A stretch of 64,000 bases of DNA from Berkiella sp963829835 (GTDB taxonomy: Bacteria; Pseudomonadota; Gammaproteobacteria; Berkiellales; Berkiellaceae): assembly GCA_963829835.1 (NCBI GenBank), contig CAWHKC010000004.1:1302001-1366000 (forward strand), in the 5' to 3' direction. Position numbers and translations under genes: made by a program. Below the pieces are notes generated by a model. It did no database searches. It was not told where the DNA came from and saw only the letters and a program-made list of their open reading frames with translations. Every line of letters begins with the position of its first letter. Position 1 is the stretch's first letter. Positions 35,758 through 44,806 of the stretch are shown one piece after another.

Positions 35758-36794
35758 GGTTTGCTCCGTGACTTAAATAGAACATAATTAATAGTAATTA
35801 GCGTTAATAAAAGTAAAGCAGCAATACCATTATGGGCAACCGCAATGCCTAATGGTAGATGCATGACAACATTGGAAATACCTAAACAAAATTGTATGAA
35901 TAAAAGAAAAGCCAGGGTATGACTACAACCTATCATTAATCGCTTTAATGTTGGATTAAGATTTTTTTTGCTTTGTCGCCATAATTGAAGGCTCAAGCCA
36001 AGACCAAGCGCTAACGTGATAATTGCTCCTAAGCGATGAGTTACATGAATGGTTGTTTTTTCTATGGCATCCATAAAGGCAAGTGGCTCATCAATGCCAA
36101 AAGCACCCAAGATATTAAAGGCACGCAAAGTAAAATCTGGTAACCATTGACCTTGGCATTGAGGAAAATCAGGACAAATAAGTGCTGCATAGTTCGCGCT
36201 TGTCCAACCGCCAAGAAGGATTTGAACAATTAGCATAACCATTGTAATCACACTAAGTCGAGATAATGTTTTTGACGTAGTCATGCTGGGTACTGAGGGT
36301 AGGCGCAGAAATAACCAACACAGCCACAGTAGAGAGAGAGTGCAAAAACCGCCCACCAAATGACTAAGGACAACTAAAGGCAATAATTTTAAGGTGACAG
36401 TCCACATGCCTAAAATACCTTGGGCAATCACCAAAGCCACAAGTATGCCTGGCAACCATATGGGTATAGAAAGCGTACGTCTTTTCCAATAGGCGATGAT
36501 TGCAAAAACAACAATTAAACTACCAAGCGTTTCTGCAAAATAACGATGAGTCATTTCAGTTTGGGCTTTGCTGATATCAACCGGTGTTGAAGGAAAAGCA
36601 TTATTAGCGGTTGTTATTTCATGGTCTGTGTTTGGTGCTGTGAGTTGACCATAGCAGCCAGGCCAATCTGGGCAACCAAGGCCGGCATCCGATAATCTGG
36701 TATAAGCGCCAAGTAAAATAACGCATAAAGCCAGCGCAATGCTGGCCTGTGATAAACGATTTAACCAAGTATTTAAACTCAAAAAATTCTCCAC
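35754..36794 (-). CDS. ctaA: Heme A synthase (CtaA/COX15)
   Basis: 346 residues with eight predicted membrane helices in two similar halves. It oxidises the methyl group of heme O to the formyl group of heme A. Recognisable blocks are RLSDAGLGCPDWPGCYGQL near the N-terminus, EMTHRYFAE (heme-ligand histidine), LVGGFCTLSLLW and HVTHRLGAI in the second half, with CPDFPQCQG between them. Overlaps ctaB. Confidence 0.95.
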   Translation of the reverse strand: MENFLSLNTWLNRLSQASIALALCVILLGAYTRLSDAGLGCPDWPGCYGQLTAPNTDHEITTANNAFPSTPVDISKAQTEMTHRYFAETLGSLIVVFAIIAYWKRRTLSIPIWLPGILVALVIAQGILGMWTVTLKLLPLVVLSHLVGGFCTLSLLWLCWLFLRLPSVPSMTTSKTLSRLSVITMVMLIVQILLGGWTSANYAALICPDFPQCQGQWLPDFTLRAFNILGAFGIDEPLAFMDAIEKTTIHVTHRLGAIITLALGLGLSLQLWRQSKKNLNPTLKRLMIGCSHTLAFLLFIQFCLGISNVVMHLPLGIAVAHNGIAALLLLTLITINYVLFKSRSKP

Positions 36795-36814
36795 ATATTC
36801 ACTTTCTTAAATTC

Positions 36815-37429
36815 TTATCCTATCTTCGATAGCTTCAATAATCGTTTCAAATCACTTAAAATCGCCTTGGCTTCCATATCGGCAGAATAATGCATCATGA
36901 TATTGCCTTGAGGATCGATAATATAAACTTCGCCAACCATGTCACGAGATGGTGCATGGCTTATGTTGCCAAATAAGGCGTCGTAATCACTTTGGATTAT
37001 TTTTACGCGTTGCATATCAGGATAATTTTCACTGAGGTAAGTTTGGCAAACACTCGTTGGACATTCAGGATGGGCTAGAAACAATCTCTCAAGCCTAGGC
37101 GTATCTTTACCCAGCGCGGTGCGAATTTGGCGCATATTGTATAAAATGTCGTGGCAAGTTTGTTGGCATTTGGCTGGACTTGCATAGACAAGCCACCATT
37201 TTCCAAGCAACTTTTCGCCTGAGTAATTTGATTTTTCATTAATATCATAAAGAGAAACTTGAGTGATATTTCTGGGAGGTGTAATTAAATCACCATGATT
37301 ACTCATGCGAAATTCATGAGCATTACTTTTTTGCAATAGAACATAAGCAAACAAAATCGGTCCTAATAACACTAAAAAAAACAAAAACAAAACAAGCTTT
37401 GGATTTTTAGAGGGTTTTGGGTGAGTCAT
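36815..37429 (-). CDS. Membrane-anchored Sco/thioredoxin-like oxidase assembly protein
   Basis: 204 residues. One N-terminal membrane helix (LVLFLFFLVLLGPILFAYVLL) and a periplasmic domain with thioredoxin-like pattern. The potential redox or copper site is AKCQQTCHD (CxxxC), and EVYIIDPQGNIMMHY matches the end of Sco folds. It lies between the surf1 and ctaA genes, overlapping surf1 by 23 bases, a position usual for this uncharacterised oxidase-associated family. Probably helps mature the copper centres of the oxidase. Confidence 0.78.
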   Translation of the reverse strand: MTHPKPSKNPKLVLFLFFLVLLGPILFAYVLLQKSNAHEFRMSNHGDLITPPRNITQVSLYDINEKSNYSGEKLLGKWWLVYASPAKCQQTCHDILYNMRQIRTALGKDTPRLERLFLAHPECPTSVCQTYLSENYPDMQRVKIIQSDYDALFGNISHAPSRDMVGEVYIIDPQGNIMMHYSADMEAKAILSDLKRLLKLSKIG

Positions 37430-38153
37430 ATTTTTCCTTGGGCCTTTTGAGACTAAAAAAAGATAAACCTAAAAGGGTCACGCTTAAGGCAAACCATTGG
37501 AATGCATATGCCCTATGGCGAGCGGGTGGCATAGATGTTCCCGGCGCAATCGGAGCCACAAAGGCATATGGCGAATTTTTGTCTAACGTAACTAACATTG
37601 TGTGGATATTTTTACCTATCAAGCTGTGCAGTAGATCTAAATCAAGCTGTTGCATTCGCAGCGGCCATTCAATTTTATTGGTTTCAAGAGCATTCTTGAT
37701 AAACGGGTTACGATACGCAAAATCTAAATAACCTTCAATGGTAACTTCACCCTTAATAGGATTTGGCGAGGGAACTGTTAAACGAGATGGACCTATAGGG
37801 ATCCAGCCGCGATTAACTAATATCACTGTTTGATCATTTAAGGTGAAAGGAACAAACACATAATAGCCAGGTTGCCCATTATTTATTTTGTTATCCAACA
37901 AAATTGTTTGATTGTTGAGAAAATGTCCTTTTAGTAAAACCTGATGATAACGAAAAGGGGACAGTTCAATAGGCTGTAATAAATCTTGAGTGCCAAGGGG
38001 TTGCCCCACATGACCACTTCGTAGTTGGGCTTGAATTTCTTCTTTTTGATGGGCACGTGAAAGTTGCCAAAACCCTAAACAACACAGTAAAGTGACACCA
38101 CCTATCACTAAAAGTATGATTAAAATAAAAAAAGGCTTTCGTTGATTCATCAT
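37407..38153 (-). CDS. SURF1-family cytochrome oxidase assembly protein
   Basis: 248 residues with an N-terminal helix (FILIILLVIGGVTLLCCLGFWQLSRA in part) and a C-terminal helix near residues 214-232, flanking a periplasmic domain. Typical SURF1 features: LGFWQLSRAHQK after the first helix, LLDNKINNGQPGYYVFVPF, VLVNRGWIP and YAFQWFALS before the second helix. SURF1 proteins help insert heme a into subunit I. Located inside the cox cluster. Confidence 0.92.
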   Translation of the reverse strand: MMNQRKPFFILIILLVIGGVTLLCCLGFWQLSRAHQKEEIQAQLRSGHVGQPLGTQDLLQPIELSPFRYHQVLLKGHFLNNQTILLDNKINNGQPGYYVFVPFTLNDQTVILVNRGWIPIGPSRLTVPSPNPIKGEVTIEGYLDFAYRNPFIKNALETNKIEWPLRMQQLDLDLLHSLIGKNIHTMLVTLDKNSPYAFVAPIAPGTSMPPARHRAYAFQWFALSVTLLGLSFFSLKRPKEKYDSPKTL

Positions 38154-38475
38154 GGAAAATCACTGGATTATTAAGTTAATTATTTACGCTTTTATGGTGT
38201 CAATTGTCATTTCTTTGGGGACGGGGTTGTATTACATCTTGAACCCGCAAAAGAAATCTGATGAAGCTGTCAAAGCCTTGACGGTGCGTATTGGACTGTC
38301 TTTAACGTTATTTATAATATTATTTTTCTCATTTGCTATGGGGTGGTTGAAACCCCATAGCTTACTTCCAATACCTATACCCAATAAACAAACACAAACA
38401 GAAATAACCACACCACATCTACAAAATGCCAATACCAAGCCACCGCTTCAAAACCAAAATGGTGCTCAGGAGTAA
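38152..38475 (+). CDS. Twin-transmembrane protein (DUF2909-like)
   Basis: 107 residues with two membrane helices (about residues 8-30 and 45-68) and a polar, Gln/Asn/Pro-rich tail. The first 70 residues resemble the DUF2909 'twin transmembrane' proteins commonly found between surf1 and ctaE in proteobacterial oxidase clusters. It is the only plus-strand gene in the cluster: its start overlaps the surf1 start by two bases and its last ~100 bases run antisense into the end of ctaE. The extra tail encoded in the overlap may be non-essential. Confidence 0.75.
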   Translation: MENHWIIKLIIYAFMVSIVISLGTGLYYILNPQKKSDEAVKALTVRIGLSLTLFIILFFSFAMGWLKPHSLLPIPIPNKQTQTEITTPHLQNANTKPPLQNQNGAQE

Positions 38476-39256
38476 AGTGACCTTTGAGGCAACGTAATAA
38501 AATGACAATTAGCATGATGGTTCCGATGGTGACATGCGCACCATGAAAGCCTGTTAACATAAAGAACGTTGAGCCGTAAATCCCAGAAGCTAAAGTGAGA
38601 TGAAAATGATGGTAAGCCTCATAATATTCATAGGCTTGGAATCCTAAGAAAGTGCAACCCAAGGCGATAGTGCAAATCAATCCAAGAATTAACTGGATTC
38701 TATTTTTTTTCACTAACCCCCAATGAGCAATCGTAATGGTGACACCACTGGATAGCAAAAGCAGAGTATTCAGCGCTGGTATTCCCCAAGGAGAAATTAA
38801 CTCGGTTGGGCCAGGAAATAATTTAGGATCAGGTGTATTAATCAAAGGCCAAGTAGCCGTAAAATTTGGCCACAATAGATGAGAAGCTCCTCTATCGCCT
38901 TCGCCGCCTAACCAGGGCACCGCAAAGTTACGGGCATAAAAAAGTGCACCAAAGAAAGCCGCAAAGAACATGACTTCAGAAAAGATAAACCAGGCCATTC
39001 CCCAACGAAAGGAATGATCCATTTGTTTGCTGTAGAGTCCTTGGTGACTTTCACGAATGACATCTCGGAACCAGCCAAACATCATATAAGCTACGATTAA
39101 AGATCCAAGAAAGAAAAAATAGTGCCCAACTGGGTGTCCATGGATCCAATTAGCCAGGCCCACCATGAAACACCCAAGTCCGATGGATCCTGTAATTGGC
39201 CAGTGACTTTGTGCTGGCACATAGTAATGCTCATAATGGCGAGTCTGTTCGGACAT
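38375..39256 (-). CDS. ctaE: Cytochrome c oxidase subunit III
   Basis: 293 residues with seven membrane helices. Recognisable blocks: YYVPAQSHWPITGSIGL, FRWGMAWFIFSEVMFFAAFF, and the C-terminal TGFHGAHVTIGTIML and FGFEAVAWYWHFVDVVWLFLF in part. Subunit III stabilises the catalytic core of aa3 oxidase. GGGAGG lies before ATG 39256. Its 3' end overlaps the opposing twin-membrane gene. Confidence 0.96.
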   Translation of the reverse strand: MSEQTRHYEHYYVPAQSHWPITGSIGLGCFMVGLANWIHGHPVGHYFFFLGSLIVAYMMFGWFRDVIRESHQGLYSKQMDHSFRWGMAWFIFSEVMFFAAFFGALFYARNFAVPWLGGEGDRGASHLLWPNFTATWPLINTPDPKLFPGPTELISPWGIPALNTLLLLSSGVTITIAHWGLVKKNRIQLILGLICTIALGCTFLGFQAYEYYEAYHHFHLTLASGIYGSTFFMLTGFHGAHVTIGTIMLIVILLRCLKGHFTPEHHFGFEAVAWYWHFVDVVWLFLFVFVYWV

Positions 39257-39267
39257 TCAAGGCCTCC

Positions 39268-39804
39268 CTAAGTTTGGGTCACATCAAATAAAGTGTAGGC
39301 TAAAGTAATCGTATTAATATTCGAAGGTAGCTCAGGATCAACCGCAAACACCAAGGGCATCTCTTTACCCTCAAGTGCAGCAAGTGGTTGGTGTTGAAAG
39401 CAAAAACATTCTATTTTCTTCACATGTTTAGCCGCAAGGCCTGGGCTAACACTGGGAATAGCTTGAACAACTTTGGGACCATTGGTTAAGTTTTTTACCC
39501 AATAAGTGGTTTTAATATACTCACCAGGATGAACACTAAATTTTCTAACTTTAGTGCTAAATTCACCATTTTGAAGTGGGATAGTGTCATTGAGAGTTGC
39601 TAGCAGTTCAACCGTGATGATTCTACTTTTGTCCACTTCTGTGACAGCAATAACTTCTTGAGAAGTTTTGCCATTGAGACCAGTGACTTGGCAAAAAACA
39701 TTATAAAGAGGAACCAGGGCAAAACAAAAACCAAACATGCCAATAACAACCACCACGAGAATGGTAAGTTGCTTTTTCATGTTTTTAGAAGAATCTGTTG
39801 CCAT
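39268..39804 (-). CDS. ctaG: Cytochrome c oxidase assembly protein CtaG (Cox11)
   Basis: 178 residues from ATG 39804. A GTG at 39834 would add ten residues, but it lies in an intercistronic hairpin. One N-terminal helix (ILVVVVIGMFGFCFALVPLYNVFCQ) leads to the periplasmic copper-binding domain with the conserved IECFCFQHQPL motif (CFCF). CtaG inserts CuB into subunit I. Located between ctaD and ctaE, as usual. The start choice is only moderately sure since no clear ribosome site precedes either codon. Confidence 0.93.
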   Translation of the reverse strand: MATDSSKNMKKQLTILVVVVIGMFGFCFALVPLYNVFCQVTGLNGKTSQEVIAVTEVDKSRIITVELLATLNDTIPLQNGEFSTKVRKFSVHPGEYIKTTYWVKNLTNGPKVVQAIPSVSPGLAAKHVKKIECFCFQHQPLAALEGKEMPLVFAVDPELPSNINTITLAYTLFDVTQT

Positions 39805-39813
39805 TATTTCAAA

Positions 39814-39834
39814 GTGCCCATTTTCAATGGGCAC
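39814..39834 (-). promoter_or_regulatory. Intercistronic hairpin between ctaD and ctaG
   Basis: Perfect 9-bp inverted repeat GTGCCCATT (39814-39822) / AATGGGCAC (39826-39834) with a three-base loop, in the 41 bases between ctaD and ctaG. No T tract follows on the coding strand, so it is more likely an mRNA-stabilising or processing stem that sets unequal amounts of subunit and chaperone than a full terminator. Confidence 0.6.
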
Positions 39835-39845
39835 ATTTCCTTAAT

Positions 39846-41462
39846 TTATTTAACGTGAGGTGGCGTGGTAAAGCTGTGGTATGGAGGTGGAGAAGAAATT
39901 GTCCACTCTAAACCTTCTGGATGATCCCATACCATGTCCGTTGCTTTTGGGCCGCCGCGAATTGTTTTAATAACGATATACAAAAATAGTAATTGGCTTG
40001 CACCAAATATAAACGCCCCAATACTCGCCATGCGATTGAATTCCACAAACTGTAATGCATAGTCTGGGATCCGTCTTGGCATACCCGCTAAACCTAAGAA
40101 ATGCATAGGGAAGAAGGTAAGGTTAATTGAGATAAAGGATAACCAGAAATGGGTTTTGCCTAAGACTTCGCTATACATATGTCCGGTCCATTTGGGTAAC
40201 CAATAATAGGCTGCAGCCATAATGGAAAAGATAGCCCCGGGTACCAGGACGTAATGAAAATGGGCAACAACAAAGTAGGTGTCTTGATATTGAAAATCAG
40301 CAGGGACGATAGATAGCATCAATCCAGAAAAGCCGCCCATGGTAAATAAAAAGATAAATGCCAATGTAAATAACATCGGGGTCTCAAAAGACATCGAGCC
40401 CTTAAACATGGTGGCTGTCCAGTTAAAGACTTTTACCCCTGTTGGAACTGCTATCAACATCGTGGCATACATAAAGAATAGTTCACCAGCCACAGGCATT
40501 CCGGTGGTAAACATATGATGCGCCCAAACAATGAATGATAAGAAAGCAATCGAAGAGATTGCATATACCATTGAGGCATAACCAAATATCGGTTTGCGGG
40601 TAAAGGTTGGCAGAATTTGAGAAACAATGCCAAAAGCTGGCAAAATCATGATGTAAACTTCAGGGTGCCCAAAGAACCAGAAAACGTGCTGGAACATGAC
40701 GGGATCACCACCACCTGCGGCATTGAAAAAGCTGGTGCCAAAATGTCTGTCGGTCAACATCATGGTGACACAACCTGCCAACACGGGCATGACTGCAATG
40801 AGTAAGAAAGCTGTTATTAACCATGACCAACAAAAGATAGGCATTTTCATTAACGTCATGCCAGGGGCTCGTAAATTTAATATCGTCGCGATCACATTAA
40901 TGGCGCCCATGATGGATGACATCCCCATGAGATGGATTGCAAAGATAAAGAAGTCTGTCGAGTCAGGACCATAAGTTGTGGACAGTGGTGCGTAGAAGGT
41001 CCATCCAAAATTTGGCGCACCGCCTTTCATAAACAGAGTGCTTACCATCATAGAAAAAGCGATAGGCAATATCCAGAAGCTCCAGTTATTCAATCGAGGG
41101 AGAGCCATATCTGGTGCGCCAATCATCATGGGGATGAGCCAGTTCGCCAGGCCAACAAAGGCAGGCATAACAGCACCAAAAACCATAATTAAACCATGCA
41201 TGGTGGTTAGCTGATTAAAAAATTCGGGATTAACAAGTTGTTCGCCAGGTTTAAATAGCTCCATGCGAATGAGCATGGCCATACAGCCACCTAATAAAAA
41301 CATGGTAAAACTAAACCATAAATACATCGTTCCGATGTCTTTATGGTTGGTTGTTAAAACCCAACGCATTAAGCCTTTAGCAGGGCCATGATGATGGTCG
41401 TCATGGTGATCTGCACCATAGCCGTGTGTTGTGTGAGCATCTGAGATATTAGTTACACCCAT
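39846..41462 (-). CDS. ctaD: Cytochrome c oxidase subunit I
   Basis: 538 residues from ATG 41462. A TTG five codons upstream is in frame, but GAAGGGAAAG sits at ribosome-binding distance from the ATG. Twelve membrane helices. Heme a ligand histidine is in TMHGLIMVFGAVMP; the CuB/heme a3 site includes WFFGHPEVYIMILPAFG with the His-Glu-x-x-Tyr cross-link pattern, and VAHFHYVLVPG holds the other heme ligands. The tyrosine of HPEVY marks an A-type heme-copper oxidase. Two-His-rich N-terminus (YGADHHDDHHHG). Confidence 0.97.
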   Translation of the reverse strand: MGVTNISDAHTTHGYGADHHDDHHHGPAKGLMRWVLTTNHKDIGTMYLWFSFTMFLLGGCMAMLIRMELFKPGEQLVNPEFFNQLTTMHGLIMVFGAVMPAFVGLANWLIPMMIGAPDMALPRLNNWSFWILPIAFSMMVSTLFMKGGAPNFGWTFYAPLSTTYGPDSTDFFIFAIHLMGMSSIMGAINVIATILNLRAPGMTLMKMPIFCWSWLITAFLLIAVMPVLAGCVTMMLTDRHFGTSFFNAAGGGDPVMFQHVFWFFGHPEVYIMILPAFGIVSQILPTFTRKPIFGYASMVYAISSIAFLSFIVWAHHMFTTGMPVAGELFFMYATMLIAVPTGVKVFNWTATMFKGSMSFETPMLFTLAFIFLFTMGGFSGLMLSIVPADFQYQDTYFVVAHFHYVLVPGAIFSIMAAAYYWLPKWTGHMYSEVLGKTHFWLSFISINLTFFPMHFLGLAGMPRRIPDYALQFVEFNRMASIGAFIFGASQLLFLYIVIKTIRGGPKATDMVWDHPEGLEWTISSPPPYHSFTTPPHVK

Positions 41463-41500
41463 GGTCTTTCCCTTCAATGAAATCGGTAACGATGGCGGTG

Positions 41501-42370
41501 TTAAAGCAATTCTTTGCTTTTAGCATCATCGCATGGTGGCATTAACGCCCATTTCTCATCTTCTGTTGAAGCTGTAGGAGCGGTTGGATTTTTTTGCTTT
41601 TGGATCCATGCGAGATAGTCTGCTTCGGTTTTGGCTTCCACAACAATGGGCATATAGCCATGTTTGGTGCCACATAATTCAGCGCATTGTCCGCGATAAA
41701 TACCGGGTTTATCAGCATCGACAAGGGTCCATACTTCATTAATAAATCCGGGGATGGCATCTTTTTTCACGCCAAATGCAGGAACCCACCAGGAGTGGAT
41801 CACGTCTTTTCCTGTCACCAAAAAGCGGACTTTTTTACCAACAGGTATAACCATTGGATTATCGACTTCTAATAAGTAATGTTTGTTTTTAGGTGCTAAG
41901 TTATTAATTTCATCCTCAGGTGTTGAAATATTGCTGAGGAATTTAATATTTTCATCTAAATATTCATATTCCCAATACCAGCGGTGCCCCGTAATTTTAA
42001 TGGTCACTTCTGCATTAGAAGTATCACTCATTTCGATGAGTGTTTTAGTTGCAGGAACCGCCATGACGAGGAGGATAATAAAAGGAATGATAGTCCAGAC
42101 AATTTCAACGGTAGTACTTTCATGAAAAGCAGCGGCTTTATGACCGGCAGCTTTTCGATGCAAAAGTATAGCGTAGATCATGATGCCATAGACAATGACA
42201 CCAATAGCCACACAGACCCATAAAATGATCATGTGCAATTGATGAATATCACTGCTAACGCGTGAAACGCCTTTGGTCATATTTAAGGCGTAATCAGCCC
42301 AAGCATTACTGCTGGATAATGCTAATAAAGTAAGGATGAGACGTGAAACCGTCGGCAATCGTGAAGACAT
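41501..42370 (-). CDS. ctaC: Cytochrome c oxidase subunit II
   Basis: 289 residues from ATG 42370, chosen over ATG 42385 because GGAG lies nine bases before it and nothing precedes the upstream codon. A signal peptide is followed by two membrane helices and the periplasmic CuA domain. CuA ligands are in DVIHSWWVPAFGVKKD and CAELCGTKHGYMPIVV (CxxxC, His, Met), and GHRWYWEYEY is the electron-entry tryptophan region. No cytochrome c domain is fused to the end. First gene of the cox cluster; the promoter should lie in 42371-42541, but no clear box was seen. Confidence 0.96.
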   Translation of the reverse strand: MSSRLPTVSRLILTLLALSSSNAWADYALNMTKGVSRVSSDIHQLHMIILWVCVAIGVIVYGIMIYAILLHRKAAGHKAAAFHESTTVEIVWTIIPFIILLVMAVPATKTLIEMSDTSNAEVTIKITGHRWYWEYEYLDENIKFLSNISTPEDEINNLAPKNKHYLLEVDNPMVIPVGKKVRFLVTGKDVIHSWWVPAFGVKKDAIPGFINEVWTLVDADKPGIYRGQCAELCGTKHGYMPIVVEAKTEADYLAWIQKQKNPTAPTASTEDEKWALMPPCDDAKSKELL

Positions 42371-42541
42371 GCCGTATTTCTCCATTAATAATAAGCTCTA
42401 GAGAAGGTGTAAGAACAAATTAGTCAGTTCCTAAACGGAAAAAAGAGGCGCATGACACCCCTGTTTTCGCTTTCTTTTCTAGAGTGTGGTTAGTCTTATT
42501 CATTGGTTTTATTGTGCTGCGCTACTTTACCGTGGTTTGAC

Positions 42542-43375
42542 CTAGATAGAAAGAGGCTTATGGATGTAATCCTTGCAATCCACCTCTACTTTTCTCTCTG
42601 TTTGCAAACAAATAGCAGTTAGACAATTACCCCACACACAACCAGAATCCAGAGGATAGATATTGGGAACCTCAATTTGCGTTCCTAGGGCAGCCCAATG
42701 ACCAAAGATTAATTTATCTTCTTTAGTGCGACGATCGGGGAAGGCATACCATGGTATATCATGGGGGTGCATCAAGGGGCTTCCTTTAATGCTGAGATCT
42801 AATGCGCCTGAAGACGAACAAAAGCGCATTCGGGTAAAGGCATTGGTAATAAAACGTGTTCTGTCCCAGCCTGTTAAGGCCTCATCCCAGACTAAGGGAT
42901 GATTGCCATACATATGTTGTAGAAATTCTTTATAGCCTGTGTCTTGGAGATGATGTTCTATTTCTGTTGCTAGCGTTTTTGCTTGTTGAAGATCCCATTT
43001 AGGGTAAATACCAGCATGGGTCATAGTAAAGCCAAGGGTTAGGTCATGGTGAAGTAAAGGGCGATGTCTTAGCCAATCTAAGAGTACATCACGATCAGGC
43101 GCTTTTAATATTTCTTCTATGGTGTCTTTTGAATGGATGGGAGCCTTGCCGGCAGCAATCGCTAATAGGGCAAGATCATGATTACCTAATACAACAATGG
43201 TGTTTTGAGGAAGCGCTTTAATAAAGCGTAAAGTTTCTAAGGAATGCATGCCTCTGTTAACAATATCGCCTGTAAACCAGAGTTGATCATGCTTTGGTTG
43301 GTAATTAATTTTTTCAAGCAGCTGTTGCAAAGGGGGCAAGCACCCTTGAACATCGCCGATCGCATAAGTTGCCAT
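42542..43375 (-). CDS. apaH: Bis(5'-nucleosyl)-tetraphosphatase, symmetrical
   Basis: 277 residues. ApaH cleaves Ap4A to two ADP. Metallophosphoesterase motifs: YAIGDVQGCLPPL, WFTGDIVNRGMHSLETL, VLGNHDLALLAIA and TMTHAGIYP, with the family-specific FGHWAALG near the C-terminus. It follows apaG by 3 bases. In most gammaproteobacteria the pair directly follows rsmA; here rsmA is 14 kb away. Confidence 0.95.
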   Translation of the reverse strand: MATYAIGDVQGCLPPLQQLLEKINYQPKHDQLWFTGDIVNRGMHSLETLRFIKALPQNTIVVLGNHDLALLAIAAGKAPIHSKDTIEEILKAPDRDVLLDWLRHRPLLHHDLTLGFTMTHAGIYPKWDLQQAKTLATEIEHHLQDTGYKEFLQHMYGNHPLVWDEALTGWDRTRFITNAFTRMRFCSSSGALDLSIKGSPLMHPHDIPWYAFPDRRTKEDKLIFGHWAALGTQIEVPNIYPLDSGCVWGNCLTAICLQTERKVEVDCKDYIHKPLSI

Positions 43376-43378
43376 TTT

Positions 43379-43756
43379 TTAATTAACTAGCTCAGGCATA
43401 GCAAGACTAAATGGCGCAATGATAGCATCAAAATAATTTCCACTGTTGCTCACCATAGTATAGGTGCCATGCATACTGCCAACAGGCGTCGATAAAATAG
43501 CGCCGCTTGAGTAACGATAGCTTTGACCAGGTTGAATAAGGGGTTGCTCGCCGACAACTCCTTCGCCATGTACTTCTTGAACATGACCATTGGCATCGGT
43601 GATGATCCAATGACGGGTGAGTAGTCTAGCTGATTGTGTGCCGTGATTAATAATTGTGATGGTGTAACCGAAAGCATAACGCTGTTGCGAAGGATCAGAA
43701 TGCTCTCGCAAAAATTGGGTTTGCGCAGATATTCCTATATGGTTATCAATCGGCAT
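43379..43756 (-). CDS. apaG: ApaG family protein (DUF525)
   Basis: 125 residues of an immunoglobulin-like beta fold. Conserved blocks: YAFGYTITIINHGTQSARLL, TRHWIITDANGHVQEV and GEGVVGEQPLIQPGQSYRYSSG, and the C-terminal MHGTYTM. The family is linked to magnesium/cobalt effects and the fold occurs in some eukaryotic F-box proteins, but its bacterial role is unclear. It is the first surviving gene on the left side of the accessory insert that separates it from rsmA. Confidence 0.94.
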   Translation of the reverse strand: MPIDNHIGISAQTQFLREHSDPSQQRYAFGYTITIINHGTQSARLLTRHWIITDANGHVQEVHGEGVVGEQPLIQPGQSYRYSSGAILSTPVGSMHGTYTMVSNSGNYFDAIIAPFSLAMPELVN

Positions 43757-43869
43757 AAGGTATCTCCACAGAGTCGACTAATCCAGGATACGAGTTGTTC
43801 CTGCACTTTGCAAATGTTATAATTTAGCTATTTAACGTATAACTGGAAAATTCAGGAATAAAATGTGTG

Positions 43870-44805
43870 ATGGATAATATTTGGGATAAAACAACGCAAA
43901 TAACGCCTGACTTAGTGCAAGATTTGTTGAACTCACAACTCTCAATGGATATACAGCATATCCAATTGCTAGGGGAGGGATTTGATAATACCGCTTTTTT
44001 AATAAACAACGAGTTTGTGTTTAGATTTCCACATCGTATAGAAGCTCATTCGTGTATGGAAAATGAAATAGCGTTATTGCCCTATTTATCCGACAAATTG
44101 TCTTTTCATTTGTCAGCGCCTACCCTCATAGGTATCCCTAGTTCAGAATATCCTTATCCTTTTGCTGGTTACAAATTGTTAAGTGGCAAACCGTTATCCG
44201 AATTTCAAGCACCTTTAGTAGATAATAGCGATTTTGCTAAAACGCTTGGCGCTTGGTTGCGAGAGTTGCATACTTTGCCTGTACTGAAAGAACACATTGA
44301 AAAACTTAAAGGTGAGCATGATTGGCGCTTAAGTTTTGCAAATCGACAGCAAAGGGTAACCGAATGCGTAACAAAATATGCAGATTATTTTAAAAATAAT
44401 GGCTTTGATTGTCAGATGTTGTTGCACATAATGGATTCTTTTAAAGACGTTGATATGCATAGCAGCAAAAAATGTTATCTGCATGGTGATCTTTATTCAA
44501 AGCATATTTTGCTTAATCAAGCAGGAATGCCAGTAGGACTCATTGATTGGGGAGATGTGCATATTGGACATTCAGCCATCGATATTGCGGTTGGCATAAT
44601 GATTTTTACCCAGGAGAGATTAAAAGACTTTCTAGAGACCTATCAAGAAATCTCCCCTAACATTATGAAGGTGGCTGCTTTTAGAGCTTTTTATCATTCT
44701 ATTTTAGCTTTTTCGTATTTTGCTCAGATACAAGAAAAATCAACAATGGCGTGGACAAAAGCAGCATTAAACAATGCCATTCTCTACACTCATAAAGGAA
44801 TGTAA
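43870..44805 (+). CDS. Aminoglycoside/macrolide phosphotransferase-like kinase
   Basis: 311 residues from ATG 43870 (GTG 43867 is in frame). APH fold: the catalytic loop is CYLHGDLYSKHILLN, the metal aspartate is in GLIDWGDVHIGHSAIDIAV, and the nucleotide-binding front half has FRFPHRIEAH. Such kinases phosphorylate antibiotics or small metabolites such as choline or sugars. The IDWGDVHIGHSAID block resembles macrolide 2'-phosphotransferases, but substrate cannot be deduced. It is the leftmost gene of the accessory region and lies directly before a small secreted protein gene. Confidence 0.82.
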   Translation: MDNIWDKTTQITPDLVQDLLNSQLSMDIQHIQLLGEGFDNTAFLINNEFVFRFPHRIEAHSCMENEIALLPYLSDKLSFHLSAPTLIGIPSSEYPYPFAGYKLLSGKPLSEFQAPLVDNSDFAKTLGAWLRELHTLPVLKEHIEKLKGEHDWRLSFANRQQRVTECVTKYADYFKNNGFDCQMLLHIMDSFKDVDMHSSKKCYLHGDLYSKHILLNQAGMPVGLIDWGDVHIGHSAIDIAVGIMIFTQERLKDFLETYQEISPNIMKVAAFRAFYHSILAFSYFAQIQEKSTMAWTKAALNNAILYTHKGM

Positions 44806-44806
44806 T

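Noticed and set aside
41463..41477. TTG start for cytochrome oxidase subunit I
   Set aside because: The ATG five codons later has the ribosome site at proper distance.
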